Shown: piece by piece, positions 28,322-36,324 of the stretch
Layout of the letters: every line of letters begins with the position of its first letter
How positions within the stretch are numbered: the stretch's first letter is position 1
NCBI GenBank assembly: GCA_016186625.1
Contig: JACPLG010000005.1
Coordinates: 52,415-116,414 of the forward strand
Reading direction: 5' to 3'
DNA: 64,000 nt
From: Candidatus Levyibacteriota bacterium
GTDB taxonomy: Bacteria > Patescibacteria > Microgenomatia > Levybacterales > UBA12049
The notes under the pieces: model-generated
What the model was told of the DNA's origin: nothing
Databases searched by the model: none
The model's input: only the letters and a program-made list of their open reading frames with translations
Program-made: the position numbers and the translations under genes

Positions 28322-29284
28322 ATGAAAGCTACAGCTCAGACGCCCTCTAATATAGCATTTGTTAAGTATTGGGGAAGGAAGGACGAAGAATTAAGGCTTC
28401 CAGAAAATGGAAGTATTTCCATGAATCTTTCAGGGCTTGTAACAACTACAACTGTTGAGTTTAGCGATAAGTTCGAGCAAGATGAAATTATTATAAATAG
28501 CGTCAAAGAAGATTTAGAAAATAATAGGGCAGTAAAACACTTAGACAGAGTTCGATCGCTGGCAAAAATAAACTTAAAAGCAAAAGTTAATACTTCAAAT
28601 AATTTTCCAACGGGAACCGGCCTTTCCTCATCAGCATCAGGTTTTGCAGCTCTTACTGTGGCCGCGGCTTCAGCGGCCGGTTTAAAATTATCAGAAAAGG
28701 ATCTTTCGATATTAGCAAGACAAGGATCAGGATCTGCCTGCCGTTCAATTCCTGACGGATTTGTTGAGTGGTTGGATGGAGACTCAAGCGATACATCCTA
28801 TGCTGTTTCCATTTTCCCTCCAGACTACCTTGATATTGTAGATGTGGTGGTAGTTGTATCAACAGAGAAAAAATTTCTGGCAACTTCTGAAGGACAAAAA
28901 ACTGCCAGAACCAGCCCCTTTTTTGAAACCAGACTTAATTTGATCAGAAATAAAATAAATCGAGTAAAAAAAGCCATCGAGGATAAAAACTTTTCAGAAT
29001 TCGGAGAATTGATTGAAAGGGAAGCCTTAGAGTTTCACTCAATTCTGTTTACTTCTGCCCCCCCGTTGTTTTATTGGACACCAGAGACAGTTAAAATTAT
29101 GAAGTACGTTCAGGCCCTAAGAAGAGAAGGATTGGAATGTTATTTTACGATTAATACCGGCCAGGATGTCCATGTTATTTGCAAGAAAGAAGACTCAGAA
29201 AATGTTTCAAAAAAACTTTCAGAAATTCCGGAAGTTCGAAATACGATTATTAATTTCCCATCCCCCGGCGCCCATTTGGTTTAA
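28322..29284 (+). CDS. Diphosphomevalonate decarboxylase
   Basis: Converts mevalonate 5-diphosphate to isopentenyl diphosphate with ATP. The family start TPSNIAFVKYWGRKDEELRLPENGSISM (about 6-33) is intact, as are TGTGLSSSASGFAALTVAA (about 97-115), with the phosphate loop, and RQGSGSACRSIPDGFVEW (about 136-153). The catalytic Asp of the family is expected at the C-terminal side near TINTGQDVHVIC (about 275-286). Length 320 is normal. It is the last gene of the operon, two bases after the GHMP kinase, and ends three bases from the convergent topoisomerase gene. No isopentenyl diphosphate isomerase gene is in the window. Confidence 0.94.
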   Translation: MKATAQTPSNIAFVKYWGRKDEELRLPENGSISMNLSGLVTTTTVEFSDKFEQDEIIINSVKEDLENNRAVKHLDRVRSLAKINLKAKVNTSNNFPTGTGLSSSASGFAALTVAAASAAGLKLSEKDLSILARQGSGSACRSIPDGFVEWLDGDSSDTSYAVSIFPPDYLDIVDVVVVVSTEKKFLATSEGQKTARTSPFFETRLNLIRNKINRVKKAIEDKNFSEFGELIEREALEFHSILFTSAPPLFYWTPETVKIMKYVQALRREGLECYFTINTGQDVHVICKKEDSENVSKKLSEIPEVRNTIINFPSPGAHLV

Positions 29285-29287
29285 TTG

Positions 29288-30328
29288 TCACATTGTATAC
29301 GTGAGAAGGGCCATGGTGTTGTTTTCGTGTACCCCAAGCCCGTCGATTGCATAATATCTTTTTTTCTTTTTCATATTTTCCATGTTCGATATTATAAAAC
29401 CTTTAGTATAGCTTTCGATTACTCCCGGGTGGATATAATATTTTCTACAAGTTGCCGGTCGATTCCTAAGAAAGTTTGCTACTTCTTTAACTGTTGCTAC
29501 AATATTTTCTTTTGCGAAATTTTCCTCTTCGGTTATTCCAAGTTTGTTAAAGCGAATCGCAGCCAAGACTGTCCCGCCCCAAGTCCTGAAGTCTTTTGCG
29601 GTAATATCTTCTCCTGTAATTTCTCTTAAATATTCATTAACATCATATGAATCAATCGTTTGAATTTGCCCATTTTCATCAAAATATTGGAAAAGATCCT
29701 GTCCTGGAATATCTTTAATACGCCTTAGAATTCTGGCAACTTTTTTATTTCTTATACTTACCTTGTGATAGACTCCGCTTTTGCCTTTAAACTGGAAAAC
29801 TACTTTATCAGTGGAATTTACTCTTCCGTGTCTTTTTTGAAGAGTAGTCAGGCCAAATGAATTATTATCTTCAGCATATTCTTCATTACCAACCCTGATT
29901 AGTGTATTTTCAAGCAGCCAAACAACTGTTGCAAGGACTATCTCTCGTGTAAGCTTACCTTCCTCCATGTCGTAGCGCACTTTATTTCTTATTTTTGGAA
30001 GATGGCGGGCAAAATCCATAATGTGGGTAAATTTTTCTCCCTGGCTCATTTTTAGGTAGAGCGGATGATAGCGGTATTGTTTTCTTCCTCTTTTGTCATA
30101 TCCAGTTGCCTGAATGTGGCCATTTGAGTAGGGAGCAATCCAGACGTTTTTGTACGCAGGGGGAATCATTAGTTTGTTTATCCGATCAATTGTTGCCTGG
30201 TCGGTTATCCTTTTTCCGTCGGTATTAAAATAAACAAATTTGTCCCCGATTATTTTGCGTGAGTAGCCGGGCAATTCAACCTTGCTATAGCGAAGACTTA
30301 CACCTTTTAAGATGTCTTCCGTAGCCAT
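29288..30328 (-). CDS. DNA topoisomerase IB
   Basis: Relaxes supercoils by a 3'-phosphotyrosine intermediate; the poxvirus/bacterial short form of the eukaryotic-type enzyme. N-terminal region with ITDQATIDRINKLMIPPAYKNVWI (about 43-66) and YDKRGRKQYRYHPLY (about 80-94). The catalytic domain has IRVGNEEYAEDNNSFGLTTL (about 146-165) with the catalytic Arg, KGKSGVYHKV with the Lys, EDITAKDFRTWGGT with the second Arg, and the nucleophile Tyr in CRKYYIHPGVIESY (about 301-314). The start MATEDILKG at 30328 is preferred over a Met five codons upstream by family fit. At 346 residues it is complete. Confidence 0.93.
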   Translation of the reverse strand: MATEDILKGVSLRYSKVELPGYSRKIIGDKFVYFNTDGKRITDQATIDRINKLMIPPAYKNVWIAPYSNGHIQATGYDKRGRKQYRYHPLYLKMSQGEKFTHIMDFARHLPKIRNKVRYDMEEGKLTREIVLATVVWLLENTLIRVGNEEYAEDNNSFGLTTLQKRHGRVNSTDKVVFQFKGKSGVYHKVSIRNKKVARILRRIKDIPGQDLFQYFDENGQIQTIDSYDVNEYLREITGEDITAKDFRTWGGTVLAAIRFNKLGITEEENFAKENIVATVKEVANFLRNRPATCRKYYIHPGVIESYTKGFIISNMENMKKKKRYYAIDGLGVHENNTMALLTYTM

Positions 30329-30352
30329 AACCCGATTATACACAATTTCAAA

Positions 30353-31432
30353 TTATAAACGTACGAGCGCTGCTGTCCAGGTAAGACCGGCGCCATAACC
30401 GACCAGCAGTCCAATATCTCCCGCCTGAATTTTCCCTTCTGCCAAACCGTCTTGTAAATCAAAAGGGATTGAAGCGGAAGAAGTGTTGCCATACTTAAGT
30501 ATTCCGCGGCCATAGTGTCTAGCATTTCCAATTCCAAACGTTCCAAGCCCATCAACCATACGAATACTCGCCTGATGATGTAGTACAAAAGTAGCGAGCT
30601 CTATATCAACTTCCGGCCCAAGCAGTTCCGCAATATTAGCTTTATTGATTCTTCCAAAATATCGTTTTAATTCCGGTCCTACCATTTCAAATTGATCTGC
30701 GTACGGAGGCCGCCTTACTGTTAGATATGTATCATCCTCGTGATAATTCGGCGTTCTCATTCTTAACAACCCTTCAGTATCTTTTTCATGTTGTACTGTG
30801 GACGCTTCAACCATCAGATCTTCTCCGTAAGTAAATTGCATAGCTATTGCCCTATCAGATAAGATTAAACGCGATTTAGAACTGTCTTCTTCTGGCGGCG
30901 GGAGAGTCCGGCGATAACCTGTTTCATCCACAACTATAAGCACACTTTGTCCTTTCGGATCTTTTTGCCGGAGCCAGTCAAGCGCAACAACGAAGCCTGA
31001 GCATGCAGTCGAAACTGTATGGGTATTTTGTAAATTTGCCGGCGCTAAGGGTTTTTCTAAACCTAATTCTGTGACGTTGGCAATAAGGCTTTCTCTTACT
31101 TGATTTGCTCTTTGCTGCTTGTCCGGATTATCTGGATCAAACGGAGGCAAATGGCTTGCACTGACTATCATAATATCAGGTGTTTGCCCTGTCCTTTTTA
31201 CTAAAGCTTTTGCTACTTTTTCTGCAGCAGAAGCAGATTCTTCTTCGGTTGCTTCATGTAAAACTGAGGGGCCAAGCTTAGTACGAAAGTCGTAATCAGG
31301 AAGTAAGCCAAACTCCGCTAAATACGCGGCATCAATTATAATTCTTTCTGTTGGAGTAAATCGTTCAAATTGTATGCCTTGAACTGGTAGTCCAAGCCGT
31401 TCCCTTATTTCAGCTACTGTTTCAGCGCCCAT
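30353..31432 (-). CDS. Beta-ketoacyl-ACP synthase III-like condensing enzyme
   Basis: Thiolase-fold condensing enzyme of the FabH type. The Cys-His-Asn triad is complete: Cys in STACSGFVVALDWL (about residue 144), His in FVLHHQASIRMVDGLG (about 286), and Asn in YGNTSSASIPFDL (about 316). At 359 residues it is a little longer than FabH (about 320), with an N-terminal extension and a middle insertion. It runs opposite to the mevalonate operon, 24 bases upstream of the topoisomerase gene. No other fatty acid synthesis genes are in the window, so it may condense some other acyl-CoA. It is moderately richer in G and C than its neighbours. Confidence 0.88.
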   Translation of the reverse strand: MGAETVAEIRERLGLPVQGIQFERFTPTERIIIDAAYLAEFGLLPDYDFRTKLGPSVLHEATEEESASAAEKVAKALVKRTGQTPDIMIVSASHLPPFDPDNPDKQQRANQVRESLIANVTELGLEKPLAPANLQNTHTVSTACSGFVVALDWLRQKDPKGQSVLIVVDETGYRRTLPPPEEDSSKSRLILSDRAIAMQFTYGEDLMVEASTVQHEKDTEGLLRMRTPNYHEDDTYLTVRRPPYADQFEMVGPELKRYFGRINKANIAELLGPEVDIELATFVLHHQASIRMVDGLGTFGIGNARHYGRGILKYGNTSSASIPFDLQDGLAEGKIQAGDIGLLVGYGAGLTWTAALVRL

Positions 31433-31530
31433 GAACTAATATAGTACCATCTAATTGCAACTGAATTTTTGTTAGATAGATACTCTGATATAATTGCCCC
31501 ATTTTTTGGCTGAATAACCTGAGAAAATCT

Positions 31531-31559
31531 TGCTTCCCACATTCCAAGTGGGAAAGCAG
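31531..31559. repeat. Intergenic hairpin, TTCCCAC family (copy 1)
   Basis: TGCTTCCCAC, loop ATTCCAA, GTGGGAAAGCA: an inverted repeat with one bulged base. Arms and loop resemble the hairpins at 37022-37042 and 37906-37938. It lies in the 266-bp spacer between the KAS III-like gene and the gene at 31699; no T-run follows it. Confidence 0.65.
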
Positions 31560-31583
31560 AGTAGATGATTCATCAATGTATTC

Positions 31584-31619
31584 TAGCACAGTTTTCCGCT
31601 CGAGCGGAAAACTGTGCTA
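31584..31619. repeat. Perfect 36-bp palindrome
   Basis: Eighteen bases beginning TAGCACAGTTTTCCGCTC are followed at once by their exact reverse complement, with no loop. It lies in the same spacer as the hairpin at 31531-31559. A perfect palindrome of this size is far beyond chance and could act as a dyad binding site, a transcript hairpin or an inserted element. Another TATAAT box (31485-31490) lies about 100 bp upstream with no ORF after it. Confidence 0.8.
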
Positions 31620-31683
31620 ATTTCCTAACCCCTTAATATAAACATTAAAGTTTAAGATTTTGTCTTCGTAGCATAACGTCTTC

Positions 31684-31692
31684 TGCTATAAT
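31684..31692 (+). promoter_or_regulatory. Extended -10 box before the PNPOx-like gene
   Basis: TGCTATAAT ends six bases before the ATG at 31699. The larger word TCTTCTGCTATAATTGC around it is repeated exactly at 32152-32168. Confidence 0.65.
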
Positions 31693-31698
31693 TGCGAC

Positions 31699-32151
31699 AT
31701 GAAGAATAAGCAAAAACTTTTAAAGTATCTTAAGAGCAGAGATTTGATGATTTTGGCAACGAATGGGCCAACCGCCTCAACGTTTTATTATGGAATAGAT
31801 GATGATTTTAATTTCTACATTGTAACTTCTCCAAATTCTGAACATGCAAAGAATTTTATCAAAAATCCCAATGTCGCTTGCGTGATTACTGATACAAATC
31901 AAAAAATGTTTGAAACCAAAAATAAAAGCGGAGTCCAGATTAAAGGAGTGGTTAAACAAGTTTCGAGTGGTCAACTTAAAAAAGCGCTTAATGTTTGGGC
32001 TCATGCAAATAAAGAAATGGCAGAAAAGTTTTTTAAAAATATCAGTGAGGGAAAATGGAAAGACAAAGTTTATCTAATTAAACCAAGAGAAATTAAATGG
32101 TTTAATGAAAAGCTTTACGGAGAACAAGGGACAGAAACATTTAGATTCTAA
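31699..32151 (+). CDS. Pyridoxamine 5'-phosphate oxidase-like FMN-binding protein
   Basis: A 150-residue split-barrel protein of the PNPOx-like superfamily, which usually binds FMN, F420 or haem. LLKYLKSRDLMILATNGPTAST (about 7-28), FYIVTSPNSEHAKNFIKNPNVACVITD (about 38-64) and GVQIKGVVKQVSS (about 76-88) are the beta strands and flavin-contact segments typical of the fold. YLIKPREIKWFNEKLYG near the end is the common closing strand. Specific substrate unknown; it is not a true PdxH. It stands alone, with its own extended -10 promoter six bases upstream, and is followed by a structured spacer of 182 bp. Confidence 0.85.
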   Translation: MKNKQKLLKYLKSRDLMILATNGPTASTFYYGIDDDFNFYIVTSPNSEHAKNFIKNPNVACVITDTNQKMFETKNKSGVQIKGVVKQVSSGQLKKALNVWAHANKEMAEKFFKNISEGKWKDKVYLIKPREIKWFNEKLYGEQGTETFRF

Positions 32152-32322
32152 TCTTCTGCTATAATTGCTCCCATTTCTTTGACACTACGTCGTGTCGAAG
32201 TTTTTGACACATTATTAGAATCTAACACTTTAGGTTCACGCCCTTGGGGTGTAAAGCTATAGAGCACGCCAGAAATTGACAGTGCTGGTCAATTCCAGAA
32301 AAACTTCCTAAAGTGTTATAAT
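32152..32322 (+). other. Structured spacer with a duplicated promoter, possible small RNA
   Basis: It starts with TCTTCTGCTATAATTGC, identical to the promoter at 31677-31693, but no ORF follows. Downstream are the palindrome at 32178-32200 (CTTTGACAC-TACGTC-GTGTCGAAG) and a perfect 12-bp inverted repeat, TAACACTTTAGG (32223-32234) and CCTAAAGTGTTA (32307-32318). Within it is a smaller hairpin, AATTGAC-agtgctg-GTCAATT, at about 32274-32294. The last arm runs into the TATAAT (32317-32322) of the next gene. A short structured transcript is plausible but not shown. Confidence 0.4.
32178..32200. repeat. Palindromic repeat, intergenic copy of the mevalonate kinase insert
   Basis: CTTTGACAC-TACGTC-GTGTCGAAG. 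Compared with the in-gene copy at 24265-24288, the differing arm bases still allow pairing (G-U or G-C), which is what a maintained hairpin would show. Confidence 0.65.
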
Positions 32323-32333
32323 TAGCTCGTTTT

Positions 32334-33200
32334 ATGGCAGAATCGGTTATTGCAATTATCTTTGATTTTGACGAGACCTTAGGCCCCGATACTATCTCCC
32401 TTTTTCTTCAGCAACAGAAAATCAAACCAGCGCAGTTTTGGAGCGGCGTAAATGAAATGGTTTCGGACGGTTGGGATCCGCCACTTGCATATATGCATAA
32501 GATGCTAGTTTTATCCCAAGAAGGTAAGCTCGATATTTCAAAAAAGTCTCTTATTAAAAACGGTAAAAGTTTGAAATTGTTTCCCGGTTTGCCTAGTGTA
32601 TTTTCAGAACTTCGAGACTTTGTTAATAAAAACACTCAGTTAAAACCCGCTAGGGTATCACTTGAATTTTATATCGCAAGTGGAGGTCTTGAGGAAATAA
32701 TAAGAGCGACAAAAGTTGAGTCCGAAATAGATGGAATTTTTGGATGTAATTTTGCCTACGATAAAAAGGGAAATGCAATTGGAATCAAATCGGCAATCTC
32801 TTTTACAGAAAAAACCCGATATATCCACGGTATAAGAAAAGGAATAGATACAAAAGAGCTCAGGAATAATCCGTACAGAATTAATGATGCAATAAGCCTG
32901 GATCAACAGAGAATCCCGTTTTCTCAAATGATTTATATAGGAGACGGACCAAGCGATATTCCATGCTTGTCCATGATAACTCATAATGGTGGGACAGGAA
33001 TCGGAGTCTCAGCTCCATCCGGAACTTTTAAAAAAGGATACGAGTTAGCAAGAGGAAAAAGAATAACTGTTGGACCATATACTGCCAATTATAAAAAAGG
33101 ATCTGACATGAGAAAAGTTTTGGAGGAGACAATCCTTAGAATAGGACTTGAAATTGGCATGGAGAGAAGGAAAAATATTGTGAACGCCCCAGGCCACTAA
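32334..33200 (+). CDS. HAD-superfamily hydrolase
   Basis: Phosphatase-like protein of 288 residues. Motif I is IIFDFDETLGPD (about 8-19), with nucleophile Asp and acid Asp. Motif II is probably in FYIASGGLEEII (about 107-118), and motif III/IV is YIGDGPSDIPCLSMI (about 202-216). The cap lies between the first two motifs. The family handles many phosphate esters, and the substrate cannot be named. A TATAAT box (32317-32322) ends 11 bases before the ATG; it overlaps the right arm of an inverted repeat, so promoter activity may depend on the structure formed. An RmlC-like gene follows after 39 bases. Confidence 0.88.
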   Translation: MAESVIAIIFDFDETLGPDTISLFLQQQKIKPAQFWSGVNEMVSDGWDPPLAYMHKMLVLSQEGKLDISKKSLIKNGKSLKLFPGLPSVFSELRDFVNKNTQLKPARVSLEFYIASGGLEEIIRATKVESEIDGIFGCNFAYDKKGNAIGIKSAISFTEKTRYIHGIRKGIDTKELRNNPYRINDAISLDQQRIPFSQMIYIGDGPSDIPCLSMITHNGGTGIGVSAPSGTFKKGYELARGKRITVGPYTANYKKGSDMRKVLEETILRIGLEIGMERRKNIVNAPGH

Positions 33201-33239
33201 ATTGGATTTAGATTGAGATTTGTAATATCATAAGATCAA

Positions 33240-33785
33240 ATGGAACAAAATTCACCAATAGCAAGGACCTCGATTTCCGGTTTGTTGTTAATTCAAAGGC
33301 CGACGATATCAGATGACCGGGGATTTTTTAGAGAACCTGTGAGAATAAAAGAAATTGAAGAAGCAGCAGGAATCTCGTTCCCAGTTGCACAAATGAACCA
33401 TGCCCGCTCTTCTAAAAATACATTAAGAGGAATTCATATTGCTCCGTGGAATAAACTAGTCTATGTCACAAAAGGCAAAGTCCAGGCGGTTATAGCTGAT
33501 TTGAGAGAAAATTCCGGGACTTTTGGGAAATATGAATCGTTTATTATTGGAGACGAAAACCGTGCAAGTATTTTTGTTCCTTCAGGCTTTGGCAATTCGT
33601 ATGTAGTTTTAAGCGATGATGCAGACTATGTTTATCTTACGGATCAAGAATGGGCGCCGGACAAAGAGTTTGGAGTAATTTGGAACGATCCTGACCTTAA
33701 TATAAAATGGGAATTTGAAGGCGAGCCGGTTCTTTCCGAAAAAGACCAGCAAAACCCCACCCTTAAAGAAATTTTCCCCAAGTAA
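33240..33785 (+). CDS. RmlC-like sugar epimerase/cupin protein
   Basis: Related to dTDP-4-dehydrorhamnose 3,5-epimerase. Seen: DDRGFFREPVRI (about 20-31), LRGIHIAPWNKLVYVTKGKVQAVIADLR (about 61-88), with the first catalytic His, and FVPSGFGNSYVVLSDDADYVYLTD, with the Tyr of the active site. The second conserved His of the family, normally in a GFAHGF motif, is replaced: here the sequence is GFGNSY. No rmlA, rmlB or rmlD is adjacent. It may be an epimerase with altered chemistry or a related sugar-binding cupin; the precise reaction is uncertain. Length 181 is normal. Confidence 0.82.
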   Translation: MEQNSPIARTSISGLLLIQRPTISDDRGFFREPVRIKEIEEAAGISFPVAQMNHARSSKNTLRGIHIAPWNKLVYVTKGKVQAVIADLRENSGTFGKYESFIIGDENRASIFVPSGFGNSYVVLSDDADYVYLTDQEWAPDKEFGVIWNDPDLNIKWEFEGEPVLSEKDQQNPTLKEIFPK

Positions 33786-33843
33786 AGTCCTTGACTAACT
33801 CTATTCCAAAGTGGTCTACTTATATTAGAGGTAAAAATTTTTT

Positions 33844-34914
33844 ATGAACATCAAAACCGTTACTCACGGGAGTATGACTTTTGCAGTTGTTCAAAGCCCG
33901 CAAGAGCTTGAGATAAAGGAGCTTAAAAAAAACTATAATTTTAGCTCAATTCATTTAGAAGACTATCTTAGCAGGAAACAATTCCCGAAAATAGAAACTG
34001 CCGGAGAATATACTCTTATTGCATTGGATTTTCCCCATGTGGAAAGCCCAGAGGATGGAAAAAGTGATGAAAAAGTCAAAAAAGAGAGTTCAGATCTTGA
34101 GAAAGATAATGTGCCCAAGAAAGAATTTACCACAACAATAAAAGATATAATAATCACTCCTGTTGTCCTGCCGACAAAATTACTATTCAGCGAATCTCAT
34201 AAAAAGAGAATTAATACCTCCCATGTAAATTTTTTTATCGGGAAAGATTATTTAGTGGTTCTTCATGACGAAAAGACCCCACAGATAGATGAAATTTTCA
34301 ATTTAATCCAGAAAACTCTTCAGAACAGGGAACAGCTTATGGGGAGCGGACCGTATTATCTTTTTTACCGCATTGTAAATCATTTGGTTGATTCAACATA
34401 TTTGGTTATGAGAGAGATTTCAACCATGATAGATGATATAGACATACATCTTCTTAAAAATAACCCGCCACTTAGCGTTGTTGAGGACATTTCTGTTACC
34501 AGACGAAACATAGTGTTTTTAAAATCAATGATTGAGCCATCTCTTCATATTTTTTCAGATCTTGCAAACGGCAAGCACGAAGAATTTAATAAAACAGACA
34601 GAGTTTACTGGAACAGCATCTCAAACCACTTACAGAAAACAAAGTATAGGCTCCACAGCAGCCAAGAGCTTATTGAAGGGATTACCTTAAGCCATGAATC
34701 ACTGCTGACTGCAAAAACAAATGAGATAGTAAAAGTTCTGACTATGTTTACCGCAATTCTTCTGCCTCTTACTCTTATTGCCAGTATTTACGGAATGAAT
34801 ATAGTAGGACTCCCTTTGGCGGAGGAACCGGGTGCGTTGGGCACATTAATACTTGCCATGATATTAATAGGCCTTATGATGATTTTAGGTTTTAGAATAA
34901 AGAGATGGTTTTAA
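33844..34914 (+). CDS. corA: CorA-family magnesium transporter
   Basis: Pentameric channel-like Mg2+ transporter. A large cytoplasmic domain (about residues 1-295), with a charged insertion near 65-95, is followed by two C-terminal membrane helices. The signature YGMN appears as IYGMNIVGLP (about 315-324) at the end of the first helix, and the second helix ends in FRIKRWF. Length 356 is normal; the tail after GMN lacks the acidic loop of some members. A GAGGT ribosome binding site lies about 11 bases before the ATG, one of the few in this window. The Nramp-related gene follows after 21 bases. Confidence 0.93.
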   Translation: MNIKTVTHGSMTFAVVQSPQELEIKELKKNYNFSSIHLEDYLSRKQFPKIETAGEYTLIALDFPHVESPEDGKSDEKVKKESSDLEKDNVPKKEFTTTIKDIIITPVVLPTKLLFSESHKKRINTSHVNFFIGKDYLVVLHDEKTPQIDEIFNLIQKTLQNREQLMGSGPYYLFYRIVNHLVDSTYLVMREISTMIDDIDIHLLKNNPPLSVVEDISVTRRNIVFLKSMIEPSLHIFSDLANGKHEEFNKTDRVYWNSISNHLQKTKYRLHSSQELIEGITLSHESLLTAKTNEIVKVLTMFTAILLPLTLIASIYGMNIVGLPLAEEPGALGTLILAMILIGLMMILGFRIKRWF

Positions 34915-34935
34915 TTTGACCAAATAGGAAGTTTT

Positions 34936-36306
34936 ATGGAAAAGAAACTTGAAAAAATTGTGGGGGCGCCGGCTGACGTACTGGACAAAACAATAAATTT
35001 TTCAGAAAACGTTGCAAAAAATCAAACAGTTAAAAAAGCCGGCGAATATTGGCGCAATCTTGGCCCCGGTCTTACAACAGGCGCATCTGATGATGATCCG
35101 TCAGGAATTGCCACTTATTCTCAAGCTGGAGCATCTTATGGATTCCAGCTTTTGTGGATGGCTCCCTTTACTTTTCCCCTGATGTCAATTGTCCAGGAAA
35201 TGTGCGCGCGAATAGGTTTGGTGACTGGCCGCGGGCTTGCGGCCAACATAAGAATTCACTTTCCAAAATGGGTTTTATATGTTTGTACGGGACTTTTATT
35301 TTTTGCTAACACACTTAATATCGGTGCAGATCTTGGAGCAATGGCGCGATCTACACAGCTTATTTTTCCGGATATAAGATTTGTAACGCTGGTTTTTGGG
35401 TTTGCAATTGTAAGCCTTGGGCTTCAAATCTTTGTAAGCTATGAAAAGTATGCCAGGTATTTGAAATGGATGGCGCTTGTACTTCTTTCTTATATCCTTT
35501 CAGCCCTTAGCGTTAATTTGGATTTTAAGGAACTTTTAAGAAATACATTAATTCCCACGATTAAATTCTCACGCGAACAAATTGTTCTTATTGCGGCAAT
35601 TTTGGGAACTACAATTTCTCCGTATCTTTTTTTCTGGCAAACATCGCAGGAGGTAGAAGACAGAATCTCGCACGGAGAAACAACCATAAAACTCAGACAG
35701 GAAGCTGTATCGGATAAGGAAATAAAAATAATGCGCCAGGACGTCTGGTCAGGAATGTTTTTATCAAATCTCGTCATGTTTTTTATAATTGCCGCAACAG
35801 CCGCAACGCTTTTTGCAAATGGAATTACGTCTATCACAACAGTTGAAGAAGCGGCTGAGGCACTCCGCCCAATTGCCGGGGATCAGGCTTTTCTTTTATT
35901 CACCTTTGGGGTAATAGGAACAGGAATGTTAACAATACCGATTTTAGCAGGCTCAGCATCATATGCCATATCTGAGAGCTTTGGGTGGAAATTCGGTCTT
36001 TACAGAAAATTAAAAGAGGCAAATGCATTTTACGGAATAATCATTATTTCAACTTTTCTTGGGGTTGCACTCAACTTTGTAGGAGTAAATCCAATAAAAG
36101 CTTTGATTTTGGCAGCCGTTGTAAACGGACTTGTTGCGCCGGTTATTCTAATATTAATAATCATTCTAAGCAGTAATAAAAAAATTATGGGAAATAGAGC
36201 AAATCATCCATTCACAACAATCCTGGGACTTTTTATCACCAACATCATGATTTTGGTAGGGGCGTTGACTCTAATTTTTTCATTCTCCTCTTTATCGCTA
36301 TTTTAA
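34936..36306 (+). CDS. Nramp-family transporter with Mg-type (NRMT-like) motifs
   Basis: A 456-residue membrane protein with about eleven hydrophobic segments and the Nramp fold. The helix 1 signature DPGN of manganese and iron transporters is changed to DPSG (residues 54-57, in SDDDPSGIATYSQAGA). The helix 6 motif with Met and His is replaced by TTISPYLFFWQTSQEVED (about 224-241). Loss of the metal-binding Met is described in Nramp-related magnesium transporters. Being cotranscribed with corA (21-bp gap), it is likely a Mg2+ transporter. An AGGAAG ribosome binding site lies just before the ATG. Ion specificity is inferred from motifs and context. Confidence 0.85.
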   Translation: MEKKLEKIVGAPADVLDKTINFSENVAKNQTVKKAGEYWRNLGPGLTTGASDDDPSGIATYSQAGASYGFQLLWMAPFTFPLMSIVQEMCARIGLVTGRGLAANIRIHFPKWVLYVCTGLLFFANTLNIGADLGAMARSTQLIFPDIRFVTLVFGFAIVSLGLQIFVSYEKYARYLKWMALVLLSYILSALSVNLDFKELLRNTLIPTIKFSREQIVLIAAILGTTISPYLFFWQTSQEVEDRISHGETTIKLRQEAVSDKEIKIMRQDVWSGMFLSNLVMFFIIAATAATLFANGITSITTVEEAAEALRPIAGDQAFLLFTFGVIGTGMLTIPILAGSASYAISESFGWKFGLYRKLKEANAFYGIIIISTFLGVALNFVGVNPIKALILAAVVNGLVAPVILILIIILSSNKKIMGNRANHPFTTILGLFITNIMILVGALTLIFSFSSLSLF

Positions 36307-36312
36307 AACTAT

Positions 36313-36318
36313 TATAAT
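36313..36318 (+). promoter_or_regulatory. -10 box of the thermonuclease-like gene
   Basis: TATAAT, ending six bases before the ATG at 36325, placed between the transporter stop and the start of the nuclease gene. Confidence 0.5.
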
Positions 36319-36324
36319 AAGTGA

